The notes under the pieces were generated by a model that did no database searches, was not told the origin of the DNA, and worked only from the letters and a program-made list of their open reading frames with translations. This document shows positions 1 through 11,680 of a stretch of DNA of 64,000 nucleotides, in pieces. How positions within the stretch are numbered: position 1 is the first letter of the stretch; each line of letters begins with the position of its first letter. Origin of the DNA: Dasypus novemcinctus. Taxonomy: Eukaryota; Chordata; Mammalia; Cingulata; Dasypodidae. Position numbers and translations under genes: made by a program. Location of the stretch: assembly GCF_030445035.2 (NCBI RefSeq), contig NC_080685.1:112332432-112396431 (forward strand), written 5' to 3'.

Positions 1-463
1 ACAGGAAGGAGGAATACAGTAAGGATTAGAGTGGACTTAATGATATTCTATTCATGAACTATTGTGGTTAATAATCGAGAAAATGTGGCATTGGTGTGGA
101 AAAAGTGTCCATGGTGGCTGCTGGGTGCGGGGAATGGGAAGAAAAGATGAGATGTGGAGGCATTTTCAGGACTTGGAGTTGTCCTGGGTGGTGCTCCAGG
201 GACAATTGCTGGACATTGTATGTCCTCTCATGACCCACTGAATGGAACGTGGGAGAGTGTGGGCTATGGTGTGGACCACAGGCCATGGGGTGCAGCGATG
301 CCCAGAGATGTACTCACCAGATGCAATGGATGTGTCATGATGATGGGGGAGAGTGTTACTGTGGGGGGAGTGGTGGGGTGGGGGCGAATGGGGACCTCAT
401 ATTTTTTGAATGTAATATTTTTAAAAAAATGAATAAATTGAGTAGAATTCGGAAAAAAAAAAA
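1..463 (+). repeat. L1-type 3' end (repeat R) with A-rich tail
   Basis: The sense strand ends in an A-rich tail at about 451-463. The body from about 80 is the reverse complement of the blocks at 43369-44189, 45210-46013 and 47034-47850, with shared words such as ACTTGGAGTTGTCCTGGGTG and CATGATGATGGG. I call this family R and infer that it is an L1 3'UTR, because copies end in A runs and two of them have target-site duplications. The open frames in it are not genes. Confidence 0.7.
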
Positions 464-480
464 AAGCCTGGGCAGGAGGG

Positions 481-690
481 TTGGTTTGGGGAAAATAGTT
501 GAGGGAGAAATTGAAAGTGACTGCTAAAGTGTACAGAGTTTCTTTTCCGGGTGATGAAAATATCCTAAAATTGATTGTGGTGATGGTTGCATAGCTTAAT
601 GAATATACTAAAAACCACTCAATTGTACACTTTAAATGAGTGAATTATATGGTATGTGGATCATATCTCAATAAAACTGTTATAAAAAAG
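481..690 (+). repeat. Old L1 3' end (L1MA/MB-like)
   Basis: Contains the typical mammalian L1 3'UTR ending: a GTGATGGTTGCATAGC-like block, then ATTGTACACTTTAAATG and a terminal CTCAATAAAACTGTTAT. Plus strand. The subfamily is a guess. From 690 to about 1590 I see only A/T-rich sequence with no assignable feature. Confidence 0.6.
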
Positions 691-1596
691 CGAAGTGTTG
701 CAGTACCATTTCCTGTGGCTGGTGAACAACCTCTCTTCTGAGGAAACATTTCCTCAAACTTCAGGGCTTTTAGGGACCACACATTCTGCTTCATCACCAT
801 CATAGCCATATGCACCAAAGAATTCAGTATTAGCAGATTTAATGAAAACAAATTCTTTGAAGGAGATTAATATGGAATAAGACTTAAATTACATACATAG
901 CCCATGTGAGACTCTAGTGCATGTGTCCAACTTTTTATTCACTAAGTTAGAATTTATTGTTTTACTGTCTATCAAACTCTATGCTAAGTCCTGAAGAAGA
1001 AATGGATATAAATATATAAATAATGAATGAATGAATAGATACATTCATATATAATTAATGTAAATCCTGGGTACTACAGTAGATACTGTGAGGCATGTAG
1101 AGGTGAAAACATGGCACCTGTGCTCAAGGAGAGCTTCCAGTTTGAGAAATAAAACCATAGCCACGCGACCCTATTGATTTTGCACTGCAATCATTATGAT
1201 CATTTAGGGGCAAGTTACAGAAATCAACCTGAACTAGTTTAAGCAAAAAGGGTCTGGCTAAGGACAGGAATGCAGGTGGACTTCAGGAACAAGTAGAACT
1301 GGAAATTAGAAAACCTTCCATCCCCAGGCAAGCGCTCTTCTCCTATTTCTTGTTTCTGTATCCCTGTCTTCGTCCTCTTTTTCTCTGTCTTCTGCTAATG
1401 CATCCCCCCTCCCAAAAAATGGCTGCCTAGAATTTATAGGCCCATAAAAAGAGATGATGAGTCAATTTTCTTTTTGTCTCTCCTACCCTCAATTCTAAAT
1501 CCCTTCCACAACTAAAAGCATCCTAAAAGAAGTCATTCATTATATGCTTTCGCTGCATGTGGTGGAAAACTCAATTAAGGGAGGCTTAATCCTTTG

Positions 1597-1770
1597 CAGC
1601 TCCAAGTGTGGTCTACAGGCCAGCAGCCTTAGCATGACCCAGAAGCTTCACAGAAAAGAAGACTCTCAGGTACCACTCCAGGCCTACTAAATCAGAATCT
1701 GTGCTTTACCAAGATCTCCTTGTGATTTTCTGCACGCTAAAGTTTAAGAAAAACTGGCCTAAATAAAAAT
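1597..1770 (-). mobile_element. MER5A-like hAT remnant
   Basis: Reads GTGGTCTACAGGCCAGCAGC, then CAGGCCTACTAAATCAGAATC, then a terminal GCACGCTAAAGTTTAAGAA. This is the order expected of the reverse complement of the MER5A DNA transposon. Diverged and non-coding. Confidence 0.55.
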
Positions 1771-1889
1771 GATTCATTATTTCATGTAACAAGAAAGCCA
1801 TGCCTGGCAGTTCTAGGACTCAACAGTGCCATCATGACCAGTCATGACCAATGTCATCCTTCTGCTCCACTGCCTCTTGGGCCAGCTCC

Positions 1890-3320
1890 CTTGGACTCCT
1901 AAGAAAGTTGCAGCATCTGGATTACTAGAGTATTTATTCTAGGTGCAGCTTTTCTGTTTAGTTTAGGGCTTCCTGCCCTTTCTTCCTTGCTCGTTGTCCA
2001 GTAGGAACCAAGGATGGAGTTGGTGCTGTAAGCTGTGGAGGCTCAAGCTGCCCTCATTGCCCCAGGGATGGATGAAGCTTCTCCCAACTTTCTCCTTTGC
2101 CAGGGGTAGGGACAAAGTCAAAGCTGTGTAGAATAATCCAAGTCATGCAGGCCTAGACTGTAGTTGTCCAGAGAGACTGATGAGGCGCCACACTTCTTTC
2201 TCCCCTGCCTGGAGTAGGGATGGAGCTGTAGGTGTGGGCAGCAAGCTATGCAGTGTGGGTCCAAGATGACCTCAGTTCCCTGGCAGACTTCCTATTATTC
2301 AGTTTGTGCCAGCCAAAGGTACCGGAAGTTACCTAGCTAGGGTGGTGAAGGGCTTGCCAGTCTCCTCCCTGCCGGAGGTAGGACTGAAGCTCAGCCTAGG
2401 GCTGCAGCCTGATCTGGGTGAAAGAAACTGGTTCCTCCCATCACTATGATTTTCGGTCAGCTGGGCTTCCCCTCAGGCTGGGGGTGGAGTCAAAATGGTG
2501 GCCACCGGTCTCTTATCGACTTGGGCAGATTCACACCCCAGCTGTTCTCAGGGTTATATCTTAGGCAGCTGAGTCTACTAATCAGTAACCAAAATCAGCA
2601 GCCAGCCGTCTCCTCCTCCCCTGTTTCTGGGAAATGGAACTTCTAATTCCAGCCACAGAACAGCTCCTGGGGCCACTTGTGCCACCAGAGTAGGATAATC
2701 ACCGGCCTCTGTAGCTTGGCTGGTAATTTCCTGGAGAGGCTGGTGCAGGTCCCCACAGCTTCCTCCCTGCTGGAGGTGATGCTGGGGCCTAGGCTAGGCC
2801 TGTAATCTGACCTGGGTGGAAAGAAACCGGTCGCCCCCCAGCACTGGGATTCTCAGTCCATCTGCTTCCCCTCATGCCAGGAGTGGAGTGAGGCAACTCC
2901 CAGCCTCTTTCTGACTTGGACAGGCTCAAAACTTTAGCTGTTCTCAGGATTATGCTTTAGCCCCCTGAATTTACTCATCAGTAGCTGAAGTTGGTGCCCA
3001 ACCATCTCTTCCTTCCCTGTTTTGGGGAAATGGAGCTTTCAATTCCAGCTGCCGAACAGCTCCTGAGGAGGCTTGTAGCTTCAGTGGAGGATGGGCACCA
3101 GCATCCAGGGCGTGGAGCTCTCTACTCACGAGTCTTCTCTGCAGATGGGCATCTCCTCCTTCCATTCCTTCAAGGATGTTGCAGGATGCTCTTCTGGCCT
3201 CCTGGAGCCCCCAGACAGGTGCTTCAGCTAGCTCCAGAGAGCTCTGGGTGTTCACTAACTGCCTTGTAGCGAGAGCTGACTCTAGGAGCTCCTTACTCTG
3301 CCGCCGTCTTGCTGGTTGCC
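1890..3320 (-). repeat. Orphan L1 5'UTR fragment
   Basis: Matches, block for block, the 5'UTR of the long L1 at 24035-28143 (positions about 26860-28140), in the same minus orientation. Its 5' tip at about 3300-3320 reads, in sense, as a CAAGACGGCGGCAGAG-type start resembling the YY1 site of L1 promoters. It stops near 1890 at the side that should continue into ORF1. The 5' end is therefore present and the rest of the element is missing. Internal blocks recur about every 390 bp. Confidence 0.7.
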
Positions 3321-3324
3321 CTCG

Positions 3325-4558
3325 TTCTTCTTTTTTAATGTAAACACTGAGAGCTATAAATTTCCCTTTCAGTGCTGCCTTTGCTGCATCTCATAGGTTC
3401 TGATATGTTGTGTTCTCATTTTCATTCATCTCAAGATATTTATCGATTTCTCTCACAATTACTTCTTTAACCCACTGATTATTAAAGAATGCACTGTTTA
3501 ATTTTGATATATTTGTGATTTTTCCTTTTTCTACCTGTTATTGATTTCCAGTTTTATTCCATTATGATCAGAGAAAGTGCTTCATGTAAGTTCAAGCTTA
3601 TTGAATTTATTGAGATCTGCTTTGTGACCCAATATATGGTCTATCCTGGAGAAAGATCCATGAGCACTTGAAAAGAATGTATATCTTGCTGTTTTGGGGT
3701 GCAATGCTCTGTATGTGTCTATTAGGTTTAGTACATTTATCCTATTATTTAAGCTATTTGTTTCTTTATTAATTCTCTTTCCAGATGTTCTATTCACTGC
3801 TAAGAGTGATGTATTGAATTCTGCAACCATTAGACATCTATTTCTTACTTCAGTTTTTCCAATATTTGCCTCATGTAATTTGAGGCACTCAGGTTAGGTG
3901 CATAAATATTTAGTATTTATTTCTTCTTGTGAATTACCCCCCATTTTATTAATATTTAATGTCCTTCCTTCTTTCTAGAAAGAGTTTTGCTTTTAAACTC
4001 TATTTCATCTGATATAGACTCTTGTAGAGAGCATATAGATGGCTCATATTTTCTTATCCATTCCACCAGTTCATGTCTTTTGTTTGGGGAGTTTAATCCA
4101 TTACCATTCAATGTTATTACTGTAAAGGTAGTTCTTACTTCATCCATTTTGACAGTTGGGCTTTATTTTCATCACTTTTTTTGCACTTTTAGTTATTTTT
4201 ACTGATATAATCTTCATTTCTAGACCCTCTTCCAAACCTCTCTCTCCTATCTTTTTTTGTCAGAATGTAGCACACCCTGTAGTATTTTCCTGCAAAGCCA
4301 GTCTCTTAGTTACACCCTCTCTGTTTCTGTTTATCTGTGAATATTCTAAACCCTGAATATTCTAAACCATCAATTTTGAAAGACGCTCTTGCCAGATATA
4401 AGATTCTTGGCTGGCAAATTTTCTCTTGCAGTATCTTAACTGTATCATACCACTACCTTCCTGCCTCCATAGTTTCTGATGAGAAATAAGTGCTTAATCT
4501 TATTGGGCATCCCTTGAATGTGATGAAACACTTCTCTCTCTTATTTTCTTTCTTTTAA
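3325..4558 (-). pseudogene. L1 ORF2 endonuclease region and ORF1-ORF2 junction (part of split L1)
   Basis: On the minus strand, frames at 4147-3956 and 3830-3582 read as a decayed L1 ORF2 N-terminus. The first has ITLNGNGLNSPNKRHELVEW followed by a QES step, as in the L1 apurinic-like endonuclease. The second has IDTYRALHPKTARYTFFSS and then an SRIDHILG block. Stops and frameshifts separate them. Upstream sequence from about 4160 to 4558 is collinear with 25840-26190 of the second L1. The reading resumes at 7306, so this is the 3' half of one L1 copy interrupted by repeat R. Confidence 0.8.
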
Positions 4559-5872
4559 CTTTTTAAATTATCTTTTTAAAAAGATATGTAGATCACAAAA
4601 AATGTTACATTAAAAAATATAACAGGTTCCCATATAACCCACCCCTACTCCTCCACATCAATGACCTCTTTCATCATCGTGGCACATTCATTGCATTTGG
4701 TGAATATTTTTGGGAGCACTGCTGCACTGCATGGATTATACTTTACATTGTAGTTTATAGTCTTCTCCAGTCCATTCAGTGGGTTATGGCAGGATGTATA
4801 ATGTCCAGCATCTGTCCCTGAAATATCATTTAGGAAAACTCCAAGTCCCTAAAATGTCCCTACATCACATCTCTTCTTCTTCTCCCGAAACCCTCAGCAA
4901 TTCCCATGGCCACTGTCTCCACATGAATGATACAATTTCTTCCATTGCTAGGGTCACAATAGTTCTATAGAGTAAGTCCTCTCTAATCCATATTTTATTC
5001 CACCATCCAGTGGACCCTGGGGCAGTGATGTCCACTCAACCTCTAAATTGAGAAGGGGCTAAGATACCCTTTGGTTGATGGGTGCAATTCTCCTGCTTGC
5101 AGCTGTAGGCACTCTTGATTCCCTGGTGTGGTGGTTGACCTTCTTCACCTCCCTGTTAGCTGACTTGGGTAAGTCTAACAAACTGGAGAGTAGGAGTTGC
5201 AACTCTACTGAGGCTCAGGGCCCAGCTGGCACATGGCCATACCAGGGATTCAAGTCTCCTGAGTATATACCAACCCCAGCACCAACCACAGGTTCAGTAA
5301 AAGTGACAGAAGAGGTATGTGTAGAAAGGTCACAGCTGAGTCCAACTCCGTCACATTCAGGAGCACAAATTCCAAAGTAGGGCCCACTAACAAGGCACTG
5401 AACTCCAGAGCTATCTGTCATAACCATAGAATCTGTGTGTCTCTGTAGCTCTCAGAAGCACCAGTACCTGGGGTTGTATTTACTTTGGCTGTCTTTGGGA
5501 TCCTGCTGAGACGTGCATAAGCACAATCTGTCTGAAGACCTCCTGACTCATTTTGAAGTCTCTTAGCCATATAAACTCATTTATTTTTACCATCTCCCCC
5601 TTTTATTCAAGGTCTTTTTCTAGTTGCATCACCAGTTGGTGATTGGTAGTAATCCCTTGGTGCCAGGGAGGCTCATGCCTGGGAGTCATGTCCCTGGTTG
5701 GGAGGAAGGTAATGCATTTACATGCTGAGTTTGGCTTAGAGATTGGCCACATTTGAGCAGCATGGAGGCTCTCAGGAGGTAACTCTTAGGCACCCTGCAG
5801 CTCTAGGCCTAGTTGAAATTTCAGGCATATAGGCTCATAAGCATAGTCATCACTATCAAGGGCTCATCTTTG

Positions 5873-6278
5873 TTTTTTTTTTTTATTTTTATTTTATTTT
5901 TTATTTTTTATTTTTTAAAAGATTTATTTATTTATTTAATTTCCCCCCCTCCCCTGGTTGTCTGTTCTTGGTGTCTATCTGCTGCGTCTTGTTTCTTTGT
6001 CTGCTTCTGTTGTCGTCAGAGGCACGGAAAGTGTGGGCAGCGCCATTCCTGGGCAGGCTGCACTTTCTTTTCACGCTGGGCAGCTCTCCTCACGGGCGCA
6101 CTCCTTGCGCGTGGGGCTCCCCCACGCGGGGGACACCCTTGCGTGGCACGGCACTCCTTGCGCGCATCAGCACTGCGCATGGCCAGCTCCACACGGGTCA
6201 AAGAGGCCCGGGGTTTGAACCGCGGACCTCCCATATGGTAGACGGATGCCCTAACCACTGGGCCAAAGTCCGTTTCCC
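5873..6278 (-). mobile_element. DAS-type tRNA-derived SINE, long form
   Basis: A perfect 15-bp target duplication AAGGGCTCATCTTTG flanks it (5858-5872 and 6279-6293). The sense strand starts GGAAACGGACTTTGGCCCAG, with an A-box-like TGGCCCAGTGG and a B-box GGTTCAAACCC, then a GC-rich body, and ends in a long A-rich tail (T-rich on the plus strand). The equivalent site in the related copy near 48330 lacks the insertion. Open frames across it are artefacts of the SINE. Confidence 0.9.
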
Positions 6279-6530
6279 AAGGGCTCATCTTTGGACCATC
6301 CTTCTTCCCTGGTATTAGCCCTTGCACTTGGGGGATTATTGCTGTTCCATTGGGGAATGTGACAGAGCTCCCCTGGCTAGAAACTCAGCTCTCCCTTAGC
6401 TGTCATTTGTAACTGTAACTACTATGAAAATACCCAATGAATATCCAAACATTTTTATATACCCTATATACATGCTCTGGAGAACTCCCTCCCAACCACG
6501 TGCCCCCCATCAATAACACCTGTAGCAGTT

Positions 6531-6786
6531 TGATATGGTTATGAATTATAAAAATAGATATTGGATTATGTTTGTAATCCGGTCAGTACTTGGGTGTGAT
6601 TGAGTTATGATTGGGACTTCGATTGGGTCATGTCATTAGGGCATTGAGTCCCCACCCCTTGGTGAGGGAAATAACTTATGCTTTATGGCCTGGTATCTGT
6701 AAGCTCCTACCCCAAATAAGTACTCTTTATAAAAACCAACCAATTTCTTGTATTTTGCATCAGCACCCCTTTGGCTGACTAATACA
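6531..6786 (+). mobile_element. Short solo LTR (MaLR/ERVL-like, TGTAGCAGTTTGATAT family)
   Basis: Begins TGTAGCAGTTTGATATGG and ends GGCTGACTAATACA. It is flanked by a perfect 5-bp duplication ACACC (6526-6530 and 6787-6791). Only 256 bp long, whereas the related LTR at 32830-33427 is 598 bp, so internal sequence appears to be missing. The right half matches the arms of the fold-back LTR at 55290-55887. Confidence 0.8.
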
Positions 6787-7305
6787 ACACCCCACACCAG
6801 TGTTCCTCCCCTGCCATAGTTGAACCCCTCTGTGGTCCAAAACTTCTTAAAAAATGAAGCCAATATATTGCCAAATTCAATTAGTAGGAAAATGAAATAG
6901 TAAAGATAGGTTTAAAGATTAGAAATAGAATACATACTAATTTAGAAAAACTAAAATAAAGTAAAAAATAAATTGGAGTATTAAAAATTAAAAATATCAT
7001 AAAACTTTGTTTTTGACATTTTGCCTTCCATCACTAACAGGTGTTTCCCTGTATGTACAGTGGCAAGGCAATTTCTTTCATTCCTTCCTCAGTGTCTATA
7101 TCCTTTTAAAAAAATTTTTTTCATTGTCTTCAAAAAAGTTTTAGATCACAGTAAAGTCACATGTACAATATAGGGGACTCCCATATATCCAATATCAAAC
7201 TCTTTTCCCCCTTTCCCAGCAATGATCTTTTTACATGTTCATATTATATTTGCTGCAGCTGATGTACAGATATTGAGCCATAGCTAACAAATAAAGTTCC
7301 ATTTT

Positions 7306-8093
7306 GTGCTCAGAATTCTCTCTTTGTCTTTGGCATTTGACATTCTGATTAATATGTGTCTCCAAGTTGGTCTATTTAGATTTATTTGGATGAGAGTGTA
7401 TTGTGCTCATTGGACACAGATATCTATGTCCTTCAATAGGGTCAGGAAATTTTCAACCATTATTTCTTCAAATATTCCTTCTGCCTCTTTTCTCTTCTCT
7501 TCTCCTTCTGGAACACCCATGATGCATATGTTTGCATATCTCTCGCTGTCATTTAGTTTCCTGAAATCCTTTTTATTTTTCCCCATTCTTTTCTTTATCT
7601 GTTCTTTTGTATGTTTGCTTTTGGAGGCCATGTCTTCAAGCTCACTAATACTTTCTTCTGCCCTCTCAAATCTGCTGTTATATGCCTCCAGTGTATTTTT
7701 AATTTCATTTATTGTGCTTTTCATTCCCATAAGATGTGCTATTTTTCTATGTATGCTTTCAAATTCTTTTTTGTGCTTTCCCAGTGTCGTCTTAATATCC
7801 TTAATCTTTGGAGCCACATCACTGAATTTATTAAGGAGATTTGTTTGAACATCTACTATTAGTTGTCTCATCTCCTTTATGTGATCTGGACGCTTATCTT
7901 GTTCCTTTGACTGGGCCATAGCTTTCTGTTTCTTAGTATGGATTATTATTTTTTCTTGGTGTCTTGATATCTGGCTTACTAGATGTATTTATAATGTGTG
8001 CAGTTTCTCTCTTTAGGGCTTTATTGCCCTTTCTCCCTTGTTGGTTGTGCAGTAGGAACCAAGGATATAGTTGATGCCGTAAGCTGTGGAGGC
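7306..8093 (-). pseudogene. L1 ORF1 remnant and start of 5'UTR (other part of split L1)
   Basis: The minus-strand frame 7919-7407 (170 codons) reads as an L1 ORF1 protein. It has a long heptad-rich coiled coil (ERAEESISELEDMASKSK), then the conserved step into the RNA-recognition domain, with NICIMGVPEGEEKRKEAEGI and FEEIMVENF. It then meets a stop after ICVQ, so the C-terminal domain is lost. From about 7990 to 8093 it matches L1 5'UTR sequence also seen near 1937-2043, then ends abruptly. Confidence 0.8.
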
Positions 8094-9433
8094 TGATCCC
8101 AATTACTGGGTCACAATGTGGAGGGAATGTATTACAGTAAAATAGTACCCCTAGCTTTTCTCTCTACTGGCCTCTAGTTTTTAGCAGTTACATTAAGATG
8201 TGATTTAATGAAAACTGAAACTAATTTAGTCTGCACTACAAATGGTAGCTATGGTTTCATTGTTCTTAGGTTGTTTTTATAACACAATATTTTTAATAAC
8301 CCAGTTATGTTTTTCCTGTAAAGACTATAGAGTTCTTAATACATTGGTTCATTAAAGATTCATAGAATTACTTAAAGCAATAGCATATAATTCTTGGGTC
8401 TTATCTTTTTCTAAATCAATTCATTGTATTAATCACATTTGCCTTGCCTCTGTGGTAAGGCAACAGAGGGACAGATATGGGATAAGTTATACAATATATG
8501 GATTTTTTAAATGCTAGAGGATTTATTTTATATGGTTTACACAAGAGAAATTGTGGCAGTATTAGCTAATCAATCAGAAAGAATTAATCAGAAGAAAATT
8601 TTACTGACTTCAGATTTTTAAAAAAAGGCACATGGAACATTTTAAACCTGATGTTTCCATCAAGCAATGTTAATACTGGCCTGCTAGAGAAAGAATATTT
8701 GATAGAATTGCATGTGTAAATCATATCATTTAAATTATAATAACGAAATTTTGCCTTTAGAGTACCTCTATCATCACCAATATTTAGAAAGGTACAAACT
8801 AACCAAATAGTTCTTAATCATTCATTCAAAGGTCAATTCAACTTCCCAGAGACCCCTGGTTTTGCCCTTCCCCATCATTAGTTATTTGGTGAAGCACTCA
8901 CTTGACCCTTGTCTCTTTTGTAGAGACTGTAGAAATTTGATATAAATTAAGGAAAGCTCAGAACTGGCTAAATGCTTATAATCTAAGGAATAAATTGGAA
9001 AACACATGTTAAAATAAACATGTATGTGTAAGGACAGTCATCTTTTCTTAAGTGTATTTGCTTTATTTAATTCAATCTTAATGTTTTATTTCATTCAATT
9101 GGTCAAGGAGAGTCAGTGTGTTAATTTTTCCAGGGAGCCTGAAAGTTTAATATAAGGCACGTTGAAGGTGAAACTTCCTTATATGTGGATTGGTTGCCCA
9201 AGTTAACAAGCTCGATATCATCCTTTTGCTTTATCAAACACTTCATGTACACAACCTCTTTCCCTTCCTCTGATTTCCCCATTTTCTTGCTTCTGGTTAT
9301 GCTGTACATTTATATTTGCTTGGTCCTGGCTACACCTTACTCTTTGTTGAGACTGGGCACAGACATCTGCTCCTGAGCACAGGAGCAGTACATCTGTGGC
9401 TTTAGTGTGGCTGCCCAATTTTCTTTTTTCCAG
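8094..9433. other. No gene or clear repeat seen
   Basis: A/T-rich sequence of ordinary composition. I see no convincing exon, repeat head or tail, or CpG enrichment. Confidence 0.4.
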
Positions 9434-9584
9434 CTGGTCAGAGTTGGCCCAAGAATTCTTCTCAAAGCATGCTTGTGGCCAACACTACTAATCTGTTGGT
9501 GCTTGCGCAAAATTTGAAGCTCCTTGCCTTTTCTGCCCTGGCGACTCTCATGTTTCCTTATCCTCCTGCTGAGCCAGGCCTCAG
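9434..9584 (+). other. Possible exon (weakly supported)
   Basis: A pyrimidine-rich tract TTTTCTTTTTTCCAG ends at 9433 and a strong donor CAG/GTAAGA begins at 9585. The 151-bp interval is open in one frame only (2 + 49 codons + 2). That frame contains an internal ATG followed by a leucine-rich stretch (MLVANTTNLLVLAQN). No neighbouring exon in matching phase was found. It could be a chance arrangement or a non-coding exon. The sequence from 9585 to 10742 shows nothing assignable apart from an AATAAATATTTAGCAAAC-type old-repeat tail near 9940 and a CATTCATT-type old-repeat word near 10030. Confidence 0.2.
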
Positions 9585-10757
9585 GTAAGACTCTTCATCC
9601 TTGTCTACTGCCCTCATCCTCAGAACACCCAGAATTCAGACTGCTAATGTCCAGTGCTTCTGCTTGGAAATTCTCTTATTGATTTTTGGTTGATTCCTAG
9701 CATTCCTTAGTTGCCAGTGGATAATGCTTCTTTATTTTTCATGACAGCATCCACAATTTCTCCCCATTGCACTTTAATCATTCCTCATACATAATATATT
9801 TATTATATTTTGTTTTGTATTGATTTTTTGTCTCCATGTTTCTTCTCAATTGTAACTACATTGAAGATAGAGAACTGTTCTTACTAATTATTGTTTGTTT
9901 CATAGCTCCAGTATAGCACACAGTGTTGATTTTCAATAAATATTTAGCAAACATATTGTTTAATGAGGGTTTGGTGGCAGGGCTTGGGATGAGTCTGGGA
10001 CCCTGTGCATCATGCATGCCTTCCATTCATTAACTCACTCGCTCACTCATTCATACAATAATTATGTCCTAAGCACTGCAGTGAGATGGGGCTTATGGGT
10101 CACATGACTGAGAGAAGTTCCACAAAGGGGAAGATGGAAGACTTCCAGAAACAAACTGCTCCCACCATATCACCACGTCCAGGTACTGTTGAGTGTGATG
10201 GGACTGGTGGAAATCAACAGGTTAAACTGTAGGGATGTTTTATGGCTTTAGAAAGTGTAATATATTCTTCAAAGGGCACTGAAGGGTGGTAAAATTTCAT
10301 TTTTAATGATTTCATGAAATAGATACCAAGTGATATTTTTTTTACACCAGTTTTCTAGATTCATAGTTTAAAATCTTTCGTTGGTTTAGTATCTGCGTTT
10401 AATGTTGTTTTGAAAATAGACTTGAAGGAACCCTATTTTACCCTTTCAGAATGAGTCACAGGTGTTTTTCCTTACTTCTTTGCCCAAAGATCAACTTACT
10501 AGAATCTCTGCCTTATAATTATATGCCAAAACTACATGAGGTGCTGATTATCTACATTTGATTCACTAATTATATTGTCTCTTCTCCTTCCTCACCTAAA
10601 GGTTACATTTACATAAAAGATATTCAAGGATAACACATCATTAAAGTGGCTTTTTCTCTTACTAATCTGAGAGACAGCTCAACCCTCCTGGATACAAGGC
10701 TTTTTTGACATGGTTATACAATATCTTTATTACTTAGCTGTGAAATTCTACTGTCTT

Positions 10758-10838
10758 TTTTTTTTTATTGACTTTGTAATAATATTACATTAAAAATATA
10801 TATGTGAGGTCCCATTCAACCCCACCCCCCCACCCCCC
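10758..10838 (-). mobile_element. 81-bp 5'-truncated L1-type (R) insertion
   Basis: T run, then the R-family 3' tip (ATTGACTTTGTAATAATATT ... GAGGTCCCATTCAACCCC). It is flanked by a perfect 15-bp duplication AAATTCTACTGTCTT (10743-10757 and 10839-10853). This is a complete but extremely short reverse-transcribed insertion. Confidence 0.85.
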
Positions 10839-11285
10839 AAATTCTACTGTCTTGATGACTGCATATCATAAGCCTCCAGTCCCACACTACTTTTCTGACT
10901 CCCCACCCTGTATTTTGTCTTCTTCCTCTCAGTTAGTGTACAGAGATGGGAAAATCACACCAGACTTTTGCGCAGTTCCCAAACTGGGCTGTGCATAAAA
11001 ACCACCTGAGGACTGAGGTATCAGCGGGGCTGTTTCTCGGGGTTCTGTGAGAACATCCGCTCCCTGCTTTGCCTGCTTCTAGAGGCTGCCTGCACTCACC
11101 GCTGTGTATCCCCCGTCCATCTTCAACGCCGGCATCAGCTTAAGTCTTTCTCATGTTGCATCACACTGACACGGAATCTTCTGCCTCCCTCTTCCACATT
11201 TAAGGACTCTTGTGATTACTATGGGTGGCTCAGAGAATCCTGGATAATCTCCATATTGTAAGGTCATCTGATTTAGCAAATGACT

Positions 11286-11680
11286 TAGTTTGCCAGGACG
11301 CCTACTATGAACACCACACATTAGTTGACTTAACCACAGGAACGTATTGTCTCACAGCTTCCGAGGCTAGAAGTCCAGCAGCAGGGCGTTGCCCCTTCTC
11401 CCTGCATGCTGTGGTGTCTGGTGCGGCTCGCTGCCATCGTGCTGTTCCTCGCTTCTACCTTTGCCTCTGGCCACAGGGTGGACTTTTCCTGGGTCTTCTC
11501 TTCCAGTTTCTGCTGACTTCAGCTTCTGGCTCCTCTGTGGCCTTCTCTGGCTGACTGGGTGCAATTTTCGTCTCCTTATAAAATGACTCCAGTAATACAG
11601 ATGAAGGTCCACCCTGATTCAATTCACCACACCTTAACTGAAAATAACAACTTCGCAAGGTCCTGTTCGCAAATGTGTTT
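11286..11680 (-). mobile_element. LTR, MaLR/ERVL-like
   Basis: Starts near TAGTTTGCCAGGACGCC and passes through GAGGCTAGAAGTCCAGCAG and a CCTTATAAAATGACTCCAGTAATA block. It ends after ACACCTTAACTGAAAATAAC. This is the block order of the minus-oriented LTRs at 16254, 35530 and 56785. Boundaries are approximate. Confidence 0.5.

Larger units (their letters stand above)
4559..7305 (-). mobile_element. 2.7-kb L1-3'-end-type insertion (repeat R) inside an older L1
   Basis: Flanks at 4558 and 7306 are collinear with uninterrupted sequence around 26190 in the L1 at 24035-28143, so this block was inserted later. It has the T-rich and ATGTTACATTAAAAA-type head shared with 43369, 45210 and 47034. It parallels the long copy at 47034-48970 over most of its length. 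It is itself interrupted by a SINE (5873-6278) and an LTR (6531-6786). No convincing open frame is present. I could not find clear target duplications at its ends. Confidence 0.6.

Noticed and set aside
6185..6278. tRNA-like sequence with A and B boxes
   Set aside because: Part of a SINE head with a target duplication and A tail, not an independent tRNA gene. The same applies to the other SINE copies.
5958..6327. Several 86-116-codon frames, with parallels at 15291, 42899 and 56262
   Set aside because: All lie inside the long DAS SINE. The repeated Ala/Gly/His-rich peptides are the translated SINE body.
7306..7848. 180-codon plus-strand frame
   Set aside because: It is the reverse complement of the L1 ORF1 coding region on the minus strand.
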